A DNA stretch of 64,000 nt. Source: Pseudobacter sp051955275. GTDB lineage: Bacteria > Bacteroidota > Bacteroidia > Chitinophagales > Chitinophagaceae. Numbering within the stretch: the stretch's first letter is position 1; each line of letters opens with the position of its first letter. The position numbers and the translations under genes are program-made. Shown here piece after piece: positions 42,991 through 51,345 of this stretch. The notes beneath the pieces are model-generated. The model ran no database searches. It saw only the letters and a program-made list of their open reading frames with translations, and was not told the origin of the DNA. The stretch covers positions 1 through 64,000 of the forward strand of contig NZ_JBQCGW010000219.1 of the NCBI RefSeq assembly GCF_051955275.1, in the 5' to 3' direction.

Positions 42991-45900
42991 ATGCAAAAAA
43001 CTGCTTATTGTAGCCGGAGCGATCTGGCTGCAGCCGGCTCCCCTGCGCACGCTCAGTCAAACCCCTGCTCCCTCAAGGCTGAAAATGCTCAACGGAAAAA
43101 CCGCTCTGCAGCTTTCCGGTTACCGGGCCAAATGCTGCGAATTATGAGAATGACCTCCTTTCTGATGTTGATTTCACTCATGCATGTTGCTGCTGCATCA
43201 ACATCCCAGACCGTATCGGTGAGCGGAAAGAATCTCACCGTCAGAGAGATCTTCAATGTCATCGAAAAACAAACAGGCTTCCTCGTTTGGGGGAAATCAG
43301 AGTTCCTCGACAGTGCCAAAAAGGTAACCATCTCTGCACAGAACATGCAGCTGACGGCCTTCCTTGACAAAGTGGTGGCAGACCAGCCTTTCACTTACAA
43401 GATCGCGGGCAACACCATCATCCTTTCTGAAAAGATCTTCAACAGGACTTTCACTCCGCCGATCGTGCTCTTCCAGACAGACCAGAACAGCACCAGGATC
43501 ACAGGCTTCCTGGTGAATTCAGAAAACCAGGAAAAGATAGGCGCAGCTACTATCGCCATCAAGGGTACCAGGCGCGCCATGCAGTCTGACCCCATGGGAA
43601 GCTTCGTGATGAACGATGTTCCCCTCGATGCCACCCTGGTGATCACAACTGTTGGGTACCAGACCATGGAAATAGCTGTACAGGCGCTCATCCGCCAGCA
43701 GCCTGAATCCACCGTGCTCATCAAAGGAGGTACCGTGAGAAAAATACCGAACGGTTTCTTTGTTTTCGCCCTGCATCCTGCCCGCGCTGTACTCACCGAA
43801 GTGGTGATCAACAACGGTATGTTCACGCGTAACAAAGAAAGTTTCTCCGGGGCTGCCACCGTCTTCACCGGAGCTGAGCTTCGTGCTGTAGGCACCAAAA
43901 ATGCCCTGCAGAGCCTGAAAACACTGGATCCCTCTTTCATCATAGTGGAGAACAATCTCGCAGGTTCCAATCCAAACAGGATGCCAACCATCGAGATCCG
44001 TGGCAGGACCACGCTTACCAATGCCAACCTGAACGATCAGTTCAGCGCTGATCCCAACCAGCCATTGTTCATCCTGGATGGATTTGAAACAACCCTTCAG
44101 ACCATCTACGATCTGGATATGAACCGCATTGCGAAGATCACCATCCTGAAAGATGCGGCATCCACCGCACTCTATGGCTCCAAAGCAGCCAATGGAGTGG
44201 TGGTGGTGGAAACCAAAAGACCCGTGCCTGGTAAGATGCAGGTATCTTATTCTGGCGATTTCAGTGCAGATCTTCCTGACCTCAGCAGCTACAACCTGAT
44301 GAACGCCGCGGAGAAACTGCAATGGGAACAACTCACCAGTAATTACTCCAGCGCCGATAACAACGCATGGCGTATCGAAGAACGATATGCCGCACGCCGT
44401 GCCGATGTTGAACGCGGTGTAAATACCTACTGGCTGCATGAGCCCGTTCAGACAGGTCTTGGTCAAAGGCATTCCATTCAACTGAACGGAGGCAATAGCG
44501 ACCTGGTGTTCAATGCCGGTGCCACTTACACTAAAAAAGAAGGCGCCATGAAAGGCTCCTCCAGGGAAAACTGGGGAACTAACCTGGTGATGTCTTACAG
44601 GAAAGGCAGACTGAATATCACCGAGAACCTGATGCTACAGGGCTCCAAAGGGATTGAATCACCTTATGGCAGTTTCTCTGCTTTTGCTGCTGCCAATCCT
44701 TACTACCGCAAAACTGATGCGAATGGTTTCATCAACAGGCAGCTGGACCCCATCTATGATACTTCAGAGATCAATCCGCTGTATAACGCTTCTCTGTACA
44801 GTATCAACCAGAGCAGGAACTTCAGCTTCACCAATAACCTGAGAGGGATCTTCACCATCAGCAATGCATTGCAACTGGAAGGCGGCCTTGCTGCAGGTTC
44901 CGGCAATTCAGACGTGATCCTGTTTGTTCCTCCGGACAATACTGCTTTCAACGGAATGGAAGAAAACAAAAAAGGAAGCTATACCAGCTCCACCATGAGA
45001 AGCAAAACCATGAATGCCTATCTCTCACTGGCATATGGCCAGGTGATCGGCAAAGGAAGGTTGAGCGCCAACCTGCGTGGAAATATCGAGAGCACAACCA
45101 CTGAAATGGTGGGCTTCAATGCAGTAGGTTTCCCATACGGAACAAACGGCAATCCTTCTTACGCCTATGGCTATGCGCAGTCGTCAAGACCTTCTGCCAG
45201 TAATATCACCAGTCGCGGTACAGGCTTCACCTCCAGCGTGAACTATATGTACGACAACCGTTATGGCATTGACCTGGTGTACACCCTCAGCGGCGCCAGC
45301 GCATTCGGAAGCAACAAAAGGTACAAGCCCTTCTACTCTGCAGGCGCATCCTGGAATATCAACCGCGAGGGTTTCCTTCGTGATTATACCTGGATCAACA
45401 GCCTGCGCCTGAGAGGAAATATCGGATACTCCGGTAACCAGAACCTCGGCAATTTCACCTCTGTATCCACTTATTCGTACCAGTCCACCACCAGCAACTA
45501 TTTCGGTCAGGGCCTCGCACTGCAATCACTCGGCAGTCCCAACCTGGAATGGTCTAAAACACTGAACGGAAGTTACGGACTGGAATTCTCTTTGCTCAAC
45601 AACCGCATCGGCGGCAGCATCGAGTACTTCACCAAGCTTACAGACCCATTGTCTGTTCCTGCCGAAGGAACTTTACCTTCCTCTGTTTCGGTGAACAACA
45701 GTTATGTGATCAACGTGGGTACGCTCACCACTTCAGGGTGGAACCTGAACCTGCGTTACTCTCCTGTTTACAATATGGAGAAAAGGATCATCTGGACCAT
45801 CTCTTTAACTGCTGCACAGAACAAGAGCAGGTATGATGGGTTTTCCAACAGGCTTTCCGCCCTCAATAAAGAAGAGCAGGAAAGCAATGGCCTGAGCAGG

Positions 45901-46530
45901 TATTATGATGGCTACAGCCCCGATGATATATGGGCCGTTGAATCGCTGGGCATCGATCCTGCTACCGGCAGGGAGATCTTCCAGAAGGTGGATGGCACCA
46001 TCAGTTACGTTTACAACCCTGCGGATATTGTTCGTGTTGGCAACCTCCGCCCTAAAGTGGAAGGAGTGATCACCAATACATTTGCGTACAAGGATTTCAC
46101 CCTCGGCATCAGTGCCCGTTACAGGGTCGGCGGTTATGTTTTCAACAACGCCCTGTACAATAAGGTAGAGAATACAGGCAGCGTTATCAACAGCTTCGCG
46201 CTGGTGATGGTTCGTCCGAACCTCGACAGGCGCGCGCTGTACGACAGGTGGCAGAAACCAGGCGATGTAGCGGAATTCACTGCGGTGAATGCATTCAACT
46301 CCAGCCCGATGAGCTCACGCTATGTGCAGAAAGACAATCACCTGGTTGGAGAGTCCATCAACCTTGGCTGGAGAACAAGTGCACCATGGGTAAGAAGACT
46401 GCAACTGCAGACCATTGGCGTCAACTTCATTTTGAACGACATCTTCCGCGTGGAGAGCGTGCTCACGGAAAGAGGCCTTGAATATCCATTCGCCAGGACC
46501 GCTTCCCTGTCAATCAATCTTTCATTCTAA
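42991..46530 (+). CDS. SusC/RagA-family TonB-dependent transducer with STN domain
   Basis: About 1179 residues. The start is uncertain: ATG at 42982 or 42991, with a roughly 45-residue polar extension before the signal-like helix MRMTSFLMLISLMHVAAAS; a start near 43132 would give a conventional signal peptide. An STN domain follows (about residues 80-147; LTVREIFNVIEKQTGFLVWG), then a carboxypeptidase-regulatory-like domain, a plug (about 280-420; LFILDGFET, LYGSKAANGVVVVETKR) and a barrel ending in SINLSF. STN domains signal to FecR, so this is the receptor that activates the sigma factor at 40970-41563. The carboxypeptidase-like domain contains an insertion around NGFFVFALHPARAVLTEV. Confidence 0.95.
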   Translation: MQKTAYCSRSDLAAAGSPAHAQSNPCSLKAENAQRKNRSAAFRLPGQMLRIMRMTSFLMLISLMHVAAASTSQTVSVSGKNLTVREIFNVIEKQTGFLVWGKSEFLDSAKKVTISAQNMQLTAFLDKVVADQPFTYKIAGNTIILSEKIFNRTFTPPIVLFQTDQNSTRITGFLVNSENQEKIGAATIAIKGTRRAMQSDPMGSFVMNDVPLDATLVITTVGYQTMEIAVQALIRQQPESTVLIKGGTVRKIPNGFFVFALHPARAVLTEVVINNGMFTRNKESFSGAATVFTGAELRAVGTKNALQSLKTLDPSFIIVENNLAGSNPNRMPTIEIRGRTTLTNANLNDQFSADPNQPLFILDGFETTLQTIYDLDMNRIAKITILKDAASTALYGSKAANGVVVVETKRPVPGKMQVSYSGDFSADLPDLSSYNLMNAAEKLQWEQLTSNYSSADNNAWRIEERYAARRADVERGVNTYWLHEPVQTGLGQRHSIQLNGGNSDLVFNAGATYTKKEGAMKGSSRENWGTNLVMSYRKGRLNITENLMLQGSKGIESPYGSFSAFAAANPYYRKTDANGFINRQLDPIYDTSEINPLYNASLYSINQSRNFSFTNNLRGIFTISNALQLEGGLAAGSGNSDVILFVPPDNTAFNGMEENKKGSYTSSTMRSKTMNAYLSLAYGQVIGKGRLSANLRGNIESTTTEMVGFNAVGFPYGTNGNPSYAYGYAQSSRPSASNITSRGTGFTSSVNYMYDNRYGIDLVYTLSGASAFGSNKRYKPFYSAGASWNINREGFLRDYTWINSLRLRGNIGYSGNQNLGNFTSVSTYSYQSTTSNYFGQGLALQSLGSPNLEWSKTLNGSYGLEFSLLNNRIGGSIEYFTKLTDPLSVPAEGTLPSSVSVNNSYVINVGTLTTSGWNLNLRYSPVYNMEKRIIWTISLTAAQNKSRYDGFSNRLSALNKEEQESNGLSRYYDGYSPDDIWAVESLGIDPATGREIFQKVDGTISYVYNPADIVRVGNLRPKVEGVITNTFAYKDFTLGISARYRVGGYVFNNALYNKVENTGSVINSFALVMVRPNLDRRALYDRWQKPGDVAEFTAVNAFNSSPMSSRYVQKDNHLVGESINLGWRTSAPWVRRLQLQTIGVNFILNDIFRVESVLTERGLEYPFARTASLSINLSF

Positions 46531-46546
46531 TTCAAACATTACGTAT

Positions 46547-47971
46547 ATGAATAGCAGATGTCCCATTATACTTCTACTGAGCGGTTTGCTACTGCTGGGC
46601 AGCTGTAAAAAATACCTGGACGTACAACCGGAAACTTCCTACACGGAAACCCAGGTGTACAACAATGAGGCAGCCCTTCAGCAGGCATTCAATGGCCTTT
46701 ACCTCGATCTGGCCAGCACCGAACTATATGGTTCCTACCTCAGCTCCTCCATGATAGAGTTGATGGCGCAGCGATACAAGCCCGTGACCGATCTCATGGG
46801 AGTAAGAGACCTGTCTTCACTGGTGAATTACGATTATGGCGCCCCGCGCATACAGAACCTGATGGACTCCATCTGGAGAAAAGCCTACTCAACAGTACTT
46901 GCCACCAATGTGTTCCTCGGTAAAATAGACAATTCCATTGCAGGAAAAGTAGTGTCGGAGCCCGAAGGGAAACTGCTCAAAGGAGAAGCGCTGGCCATCC
47001 GCGCCATGCTTCACTTTGATATGCTGCGCCTTTTCGGTCCGGTATATTCCAGCGGCAGCAGCAGTACAGCCATTCCTTACTACACCATTGCAGATGGTAA
47101 ATTGCAGCCGCTGCTCAGCGCCAGCCAGGTAATGGAAAAAATAATGACCGATTTAACAGAAGCTTCCTCCTTGCTGGCAGCAGATCCCGTGATCACCAAC
47201 GGTATTGTTTACACCTCCAATTTCTATTCTGCCGCCCGAAATCAACGCCTGAACTATTATGCGGTGAGATCACTGATGGCGCGTGCTTATTTATGGCAGG
47301 GAAAAACAACGGAAGCATACAACACAGCACTGTCAGTTATTACAGACGGAGAGAAATGGTTCCCCTGGACAACCCCGGATGCAGTGAATAACCCCACCAA
47401 TCCAGACAGGGTGTTTTCCCGCGAGATCATTTTCGGAGCAAACAGCGCTTTCCTTTATAACAATTACGACAGGTACTTCAATCCCGCCCTCTGGGACGGC
47501 TCCATCCTTGTGCCCGATGGTACCAGGTTCACGGAAGTGTTTGAAGGATTGTTTCAGGATTACCGCGTAGTTCAGACCTGGCTCACCGGCAATGGCAAAG
47601 CTTACAGAACATTCTACAAATATGCACCGCTGCCACAAAATCAGAACTGGCGTTTCATTCAACCCCTGATCCGTAAATCCGAACTGTATCTCATCCTGGC
47701 AGAAACAGAAACAGATCCGGCAAAAGCACTGGGCTACCTGAATACCGAAAGACGTAACAGGGGCCTCGCCAACCTGGTGAGCGTAAGCAGTATGGCTACA
47801 GAGCTCAGAAAGGAATACCAGAAAGAGTTCTGGGGAGAAGGTCAGCTCTTCTTCTATTACAAAAGGATCAATGCCACCGGCGTTCCCAGTGCCTCCATGC
47901 CTTACCCATGGGCTACTGTGGATCCCGTATATGCAGTACCGTTACCATTGTCCGAAACCAGCACCCGGTAA
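46547..47971 (+). CDS. SusD/RagB-family outer-membrane lipoprotein
   Basis: A 474-residue lipoprotein from the ATG at 46547. The frame extends upstream into the end of SusC, but only this start gives a signal peptide with lipobox (LLLLGSCKKYLDVQPE, the usual SusD opening). Helical motifs EAALQQAFNGLYLDLAS, KGEALAIRAMLHFDMLRLFG and LRKEYQKEFWGEGQLFFYYK are characteristic of the family. It is the binding partner of the STN-containing SusC encoded 16 bp upstream. No carbohydrate enzyme is encoded in the run, so the ligand may be a metal chelate or peptide rather than a glycan. Confidence 0.94.
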   Translation: MNSRCPIILLLSGLLLLGSCKKYLDVQPETSYTETQVYNNEAALQQAFNGLYLDLASTELYGSYLSSSMIELMAQRYKPVTDLMGVRDLSSLVNYDYGAPRIQNLMDSIWRKAYSTVLATNVFLGKIDNSIAGKVVSEPEGKLLKGEALAIRAMLHFDMLRLFGPVYSSGSSSTAIPYYTIADGKLQPLLSASQVMEKIMTDLTEASSLLAADPVITNGIVYTSNFYSAARNQRLNYYAVRSLMARAYLWQGKTTEAYNTALSVITDGEKWFPWTTPDAVNNPTNPDRVFSREIIFGANSAFLYNNYDRYFNPALWDGSILVPDGTRFTEVFEGLFQDYRVVQTWLTGNGKAYRTFYKYAPLPQNQNWRFIQPLIRKSELYLILAETETDPAKALGYLNTERRNRGLANLVSVSSMATELRKEYQKEFWGEGQLFFYYKRINATGVPSASMPYPWATVDPVYAVPLPLSETSTR

Positions 47972-47999
47972 CAATCCCTAACTGTAAAAAAAGAAACCA

Positions 48000-48821
48000 A
48001 TGAACAGATCACTTTATACATTCCTGGCAGGCGGCATGTTGCTGATAGTGGGAGCATCCTGCAAAAAGGAATCACTGCTCACCTACAAATCCGACAATAA
48101 TATCTATTTCAATTTTATCGAAGGCACCAATCCTGCTACTAATGATCTCGGCAGGCACCAGGACACGCTGGATATCACATTTTCATTCAATGATGCGTCT
48201 GTAACAGATACCATCATCAATATCCCTGTTGCAGTAACCGGGGAAGCCAGTGCTGAGAACAGGAATTTCAACCTGATGGTTGACCCTGCTTCCACAGCCA
48301 AAGCAGGCACCAATTATGAACTGCCTTCCTCCTTTGTGGTGAGGGCAGGTCTTACCCAGGATACGGTCCGCATCAGGTTCAAGAGAACCCCTGAACTCAA
48401 AACCACTGTGCTTTCCCTCCTGCTCAACCTGGCGGATAACGACCAGTTCAAGGCCAACCTCCTTTACAGGAACCGCAGCCCGCAAAGTCAGACCACCCCT
48501 ATCTATTCAACAGATACGGTCCGGATGAAGACCTTCAAGATCACTGTTGGAGATATGCTGGCTGCAGGCCCGTACTGGCCCAGCTATTACGAATATTCTT
48601 TCGGCACTTTCAGTGAAAAGAAAGTGAGGTTGATGAACCAGATTGTAGGCATGCCGCTATCCTTCTGGTCCAAACCAACCACCACTGCACAGGAAAGATC
48701 CGATGTTGCATACTACGGAAGCTTTGTTGCCAGGTACCTCAGTGATCAGGCCTACGCAGGAAACACCATTTTTGAAGCAGACGGCATCACGCCCATGAAA
48801 ATGGGAAACAGGTTCCCTTAA
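48000..48821 (+). CDS. DUF4843-type lipoprotein
   Basis: A 273-residue predicted lipoprotein (lipobox GASCKK, Cys about residue 21). The opening KSDNNIYFNF and the beta-rich pattern around DTLDITFSFNDASVTDTIIN, VAVTGEASAENRNF, VRIRFKRTP and LLLNLADNDQF match the DUF4843 family found between SusD and PKD-like lipoproteins in Bacteroidota. No reaction is known; it is probably an accessory surface protein of the SusCD complex. It lies 28 bp after SusD and 36 bp before the PKD-like gene. Confidence 0.85.
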   Translation: MNRSLYTFLAGGMLLIVGASCKKESLLTYKSDNNIYFNFIEGTNPATNDLGRHQDTLDITFSFNDASVTDTIINIPVAVTGEASAENRNFNLMVDPASTAKAGTNYELPSSFVVRAGLTQDTVRIRFKRTPELKTTVLSLLLNLADNDQFKANLLYRNRSPQSQTTPIYSTDTVRMKTFKITVGDMLAAGPYWPSYYEYSFGTFSEKKVRLMNQIVGMPLSFWSKPTTTAQERSDVAYYGSFVARYLSDQAYAGNTIFEADGITPMKMGNRFP

Positions 48822-48857
48822 TGATGCCCATTATTCACATGCTTACAAATTTTTAAC

Positions 48858-50351
48858 ATGAAGAAATTATTGATCTGCATAATAGCCGGTACACTGGTAA
48901 GCCTCGCTTCCTGCTACAAGGATAAAGGCAACTATTCGTACCGAGACATCAATGAAGTATCATTTGCCAACATCGATACCACCGCAGGCTATGCCGTTTA
49001 TATCGGGGACAGTCTGAAAATATCTCCGAAGCTCAACGAAAGTCTGCCTGGCACTGATTACACCTACGAATGGAGCTTCTTCGACAATATCAAAGGAGAC
49101 AGGATCCTGTCGAAAGAAAAAGACCTCCGGATCAGGATCAACGAGATCCCGGGCACATACAAACTGCAATATCGTGTTGTAGACAAGAGTAATGGAAGGC
49201 TCTTTCATGTAAGGACCAATGTACTGGTGAGAACAGCCGTATATGAAGGCTACCTGGTACTGAACGAAGTGAATGGTAAATCCAGGCTCGACATGCTTTC
49301 TTACGATGCCACCACCGCTTCATTCAACCAGATCACCGATGTGCTGCATCTCATGGGATCCAACCTGCCTGAACAGGGAAAGCCTATCAAGGTGGTGGCC
49401 TCCCGCGTAACCAGTGCTTTTAACTGGTCCGACTCCACTTATGGCATTTACATGGTCACAGAGAGCGGCACCAATAGGGTGCATCCTGAAACCTTTGAAT
49501 GGAGGCCCACTTACAATATCCGCTATGAGATTGCTGGTGATATTGCACCGGATTTCAAAGCAGGTAACCTCATTTCGGATCCGGCATTCTATTATATATG
49601 CATGTACCTGTATTCCGATTACAATATCTATTCACGTGGAGCCGGTGTGGAAATGTACAGTCTTCCGGTGAACAAACTGGAGGGACAGCCGACTTTCAGG
49701 GCAGCCCCCTATACGGTTTCCACCGCATCTCAATACCTGATGATGTATGATATCGATGCGCGCAAATTCAATATGCTGCCTTCGCTCAGCAGCTTCACAG
49801 CTGTTCCTGCTCCTGTTGCCACTAAGCCGGGTGAGCTGGATTATCCTTCCGGAAGGGACCTGGTATGGATGGATAAAACTCCCAGCAGTTATGCATATGC
49901 CATCACCAAAGATGTTGCCGGCAACAACTGTTACATCACCAAGTTCATTCCCGGTTCGCTGCCCGTTTACTCCAAACGCATCAATGGCACCGATATCCAC
50001 CTGGCCACCAATTTCGCCATGGGCGCTACACCTGAGTACCTCTTCTACAGCGTTGGAGGCAAAGTGTACGAGTATGATCTCTACACGGAAACCAGCAAGC
50101 TGATGATCGATAAAGGCTCATCACCGGTGACCTACCTGGCCTTCCAGCAATTCTCTGCCAACAGGAACCCTGCTACTTACGGACAGTGGCTTCGCTGGCT
50201 CACAATAGGCTACAGCGATCCTGCCGGAACTGAAGGCACCAATGGAACCCTCGAGCAATATTCCGTTCCCGACGCTAACGAAGCACTGGTACTTCAGAAA
50301 AAATGGACCGGCTTCGGTAAAATCAAGAGCGTGAGTTACAGGGAAAGATAA
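48858..50351 (+). CDS. PKD-like family lipoprotein
   Basis: A 497-residue predicted lipoprotein (lipobox SLASCYKDKGNY, Cys about residue 19). The sequence YKDKGNYSYRDINEVSF is the standard opening of the 'PKD-like family' lipoproteins (PF16407). It has an Ig/PKD-like segment (about 40-120, YTYEWSFFD, TYKLQYRVVDKSNGR) and a C-terminal propeller-like half (about 130-490). It accompanies DUF4843 and SusCD in many genomes, often in operons with no glycosidase. Its function is not established. It ends 44 bp before the ABC ATPase. Confidence 0.87.
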   Translation: MKKLLICIIAGTLVSLASCYKDKGNYSYRDINEVSFANIDTTAGYAVYIGDSLKISPKLNESLPGTDYTYEWSFFDNIKGDRILSKEKDLRIRINEIPGTYKLQYRVVDKSNGRLFHVRTNVLVRTAVYEGYLVLNEVNGKSRLDMLSYDATTASFNQITDVLHLMGSNLPEQGKPIKVVASRVTSAFNWSDSTYGIYMVTESGTNRVHPETFEWRPTYNIRYEIAGDIAPDFKAGNLISDPAFYYICMYLYSDYNIYSRGAGVEMYSLPVNKLEGQPTFRAAPYTVSTASQYLMMYDIDARKFNMLPSLSSFTAVPAPVATKPGELDYPSGRDLVWMDKTPSSYAYAITKDVAGNNCYITKFIPGSLPVYSKRINGTDIHLATNFAMGATPEYLFYSVGGKVYEYDLYTETSKLMIDKGSSPVTYLAFQQFSANRNPATYGQWLRWLTIGYSDPAGTEGTNGTLEQYSVPDANEALVLQKKWTGFGKIKSVSYRER

Positions 50352-50395
50352 CAGGTATAGTCAACCGAAATTCATCACAACATCATTTTGAAGAA

Positions 50396-51334
50396 ATGGA
50401 CAACCCGATCGTAAAAATTGAAAAACTATCGCACCGGTATACCAGTTCCTGGGCTATCCGCGATATCAACCTCGAGATCAGCTCCAGGGGCATTGTAGGC
50501 TTGCTCGGCTCCAACGGCGCCGGAAAGTCAACTACCATGAATATCCTCTGCGGCTCTCTCAACCAAACAGAAGGGAACGTATTCATCAACGGCATCAACC
50601 TGCGCGAACAACCCGAACTGGCCAAACAACAGATCGGTTTCCTTCCACAGAACCCGCCGCTGTACATGGACCTCACCGTGGATGAATACCTCACCTATTG
50701 TGCAGGGCTCAGACTGATGCCGAAAGAAAAAATGAAACCCGCCATCAAAGAAGCCAAAGAACGCTGCGGTGTAGACCACTTCAGCAATCGCCTGATACGT
50801 AACCTCTCCGGAGGTTACCGCCAGCGTGTAGGCATTGCGCAGGCCATCGTGCACAAACCAGCACTGGTAGTGCTCGACGAACCCACCAACGGCCTTGATC
50901 CCAACCAGATCACCGAAGTGAGAGCCCTCATCAAAGAGATCGCCTCAGACCGCGCCGTTATCTTCTCCTCACATATTCTCACCGAAGTACAGATCCTCTG
51001 CAAGGAAATCAAGATGATCGAAAGCGGAAGGATTGTATTCTCAGACAGTATGGATGCCTTCAACAATTATGTGGAGCCGCATAGCCTGCTGATGCACCTG
51101 GAAAATCCTCCTTCAGAAACAGAGCTCGCTCAGGTTCCCGGTGTCACCAAAGTGGAGTTCCTCACAGAACGCCAGGTGCGTGTGCATTTCAGCGGCGAAC
51201 GAGAGATCACGGAAAGAATGGTGGCAGCCAGCATAGAGAAAGGCTGGAGACTCCAGGAGATCAGTCTCGATAAGAGCGCGCTCGATGAAATCTTTAAACA
51301 ATTATCCAATCAAACAGCTCAACTGAGTAACTAA
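50396..51334 (+). CDS. ABC transporter ATP-binding protein (GldA-like)
   Basis: A 312-residue ABC ATPase: Walker A GSNGAGKST at about residues 37-45, signature NLSGGYRQRVGIAQA at about 140-154, Walker B LVVLDEPTNGLDP, and the H-loop histidine in IFSSHILTEV. The C-terminal extension (about 230-312) is typical of the ABC-2/Nat-type exporters and of GldA. It is paired with the permease gene 11 bp downstream, whose product carries a GldG-like domain, so together they form a Gld-type exporter. Whether it serves gliding, secretion or copper/nutrient stress is not known from sequence. Confidence 0.93.
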   Translation: MDNPIVKIEKLSHRYTSSWAIRDINLEISSRGIVGLLGSNGAGKSTTMNILCGSLNQTEGNVFINGINLREQPELAKQQIGFLPQNPPLYMDLTVDEYLTYCAGLRLMPKEKMKPAIKEAKERCGVDHFSNRLIRNLSGGYRQRVGIAQAIVHKPALVVLDEPTNGLDPNQITEVRALIKEIASDRAVIFSSHILTEVQILCKEIKMIESGRIVFSDSMDAFNNYVEPHSLLMHLENPPSETELAQVPGVTKVEFLTERQVRVHFSGEREITERMVAASIEKGWRLQEISLDKSALDEIFKQLSNQTAQLSN

Positions 51335-51345
51335 AAAAAGAAGAA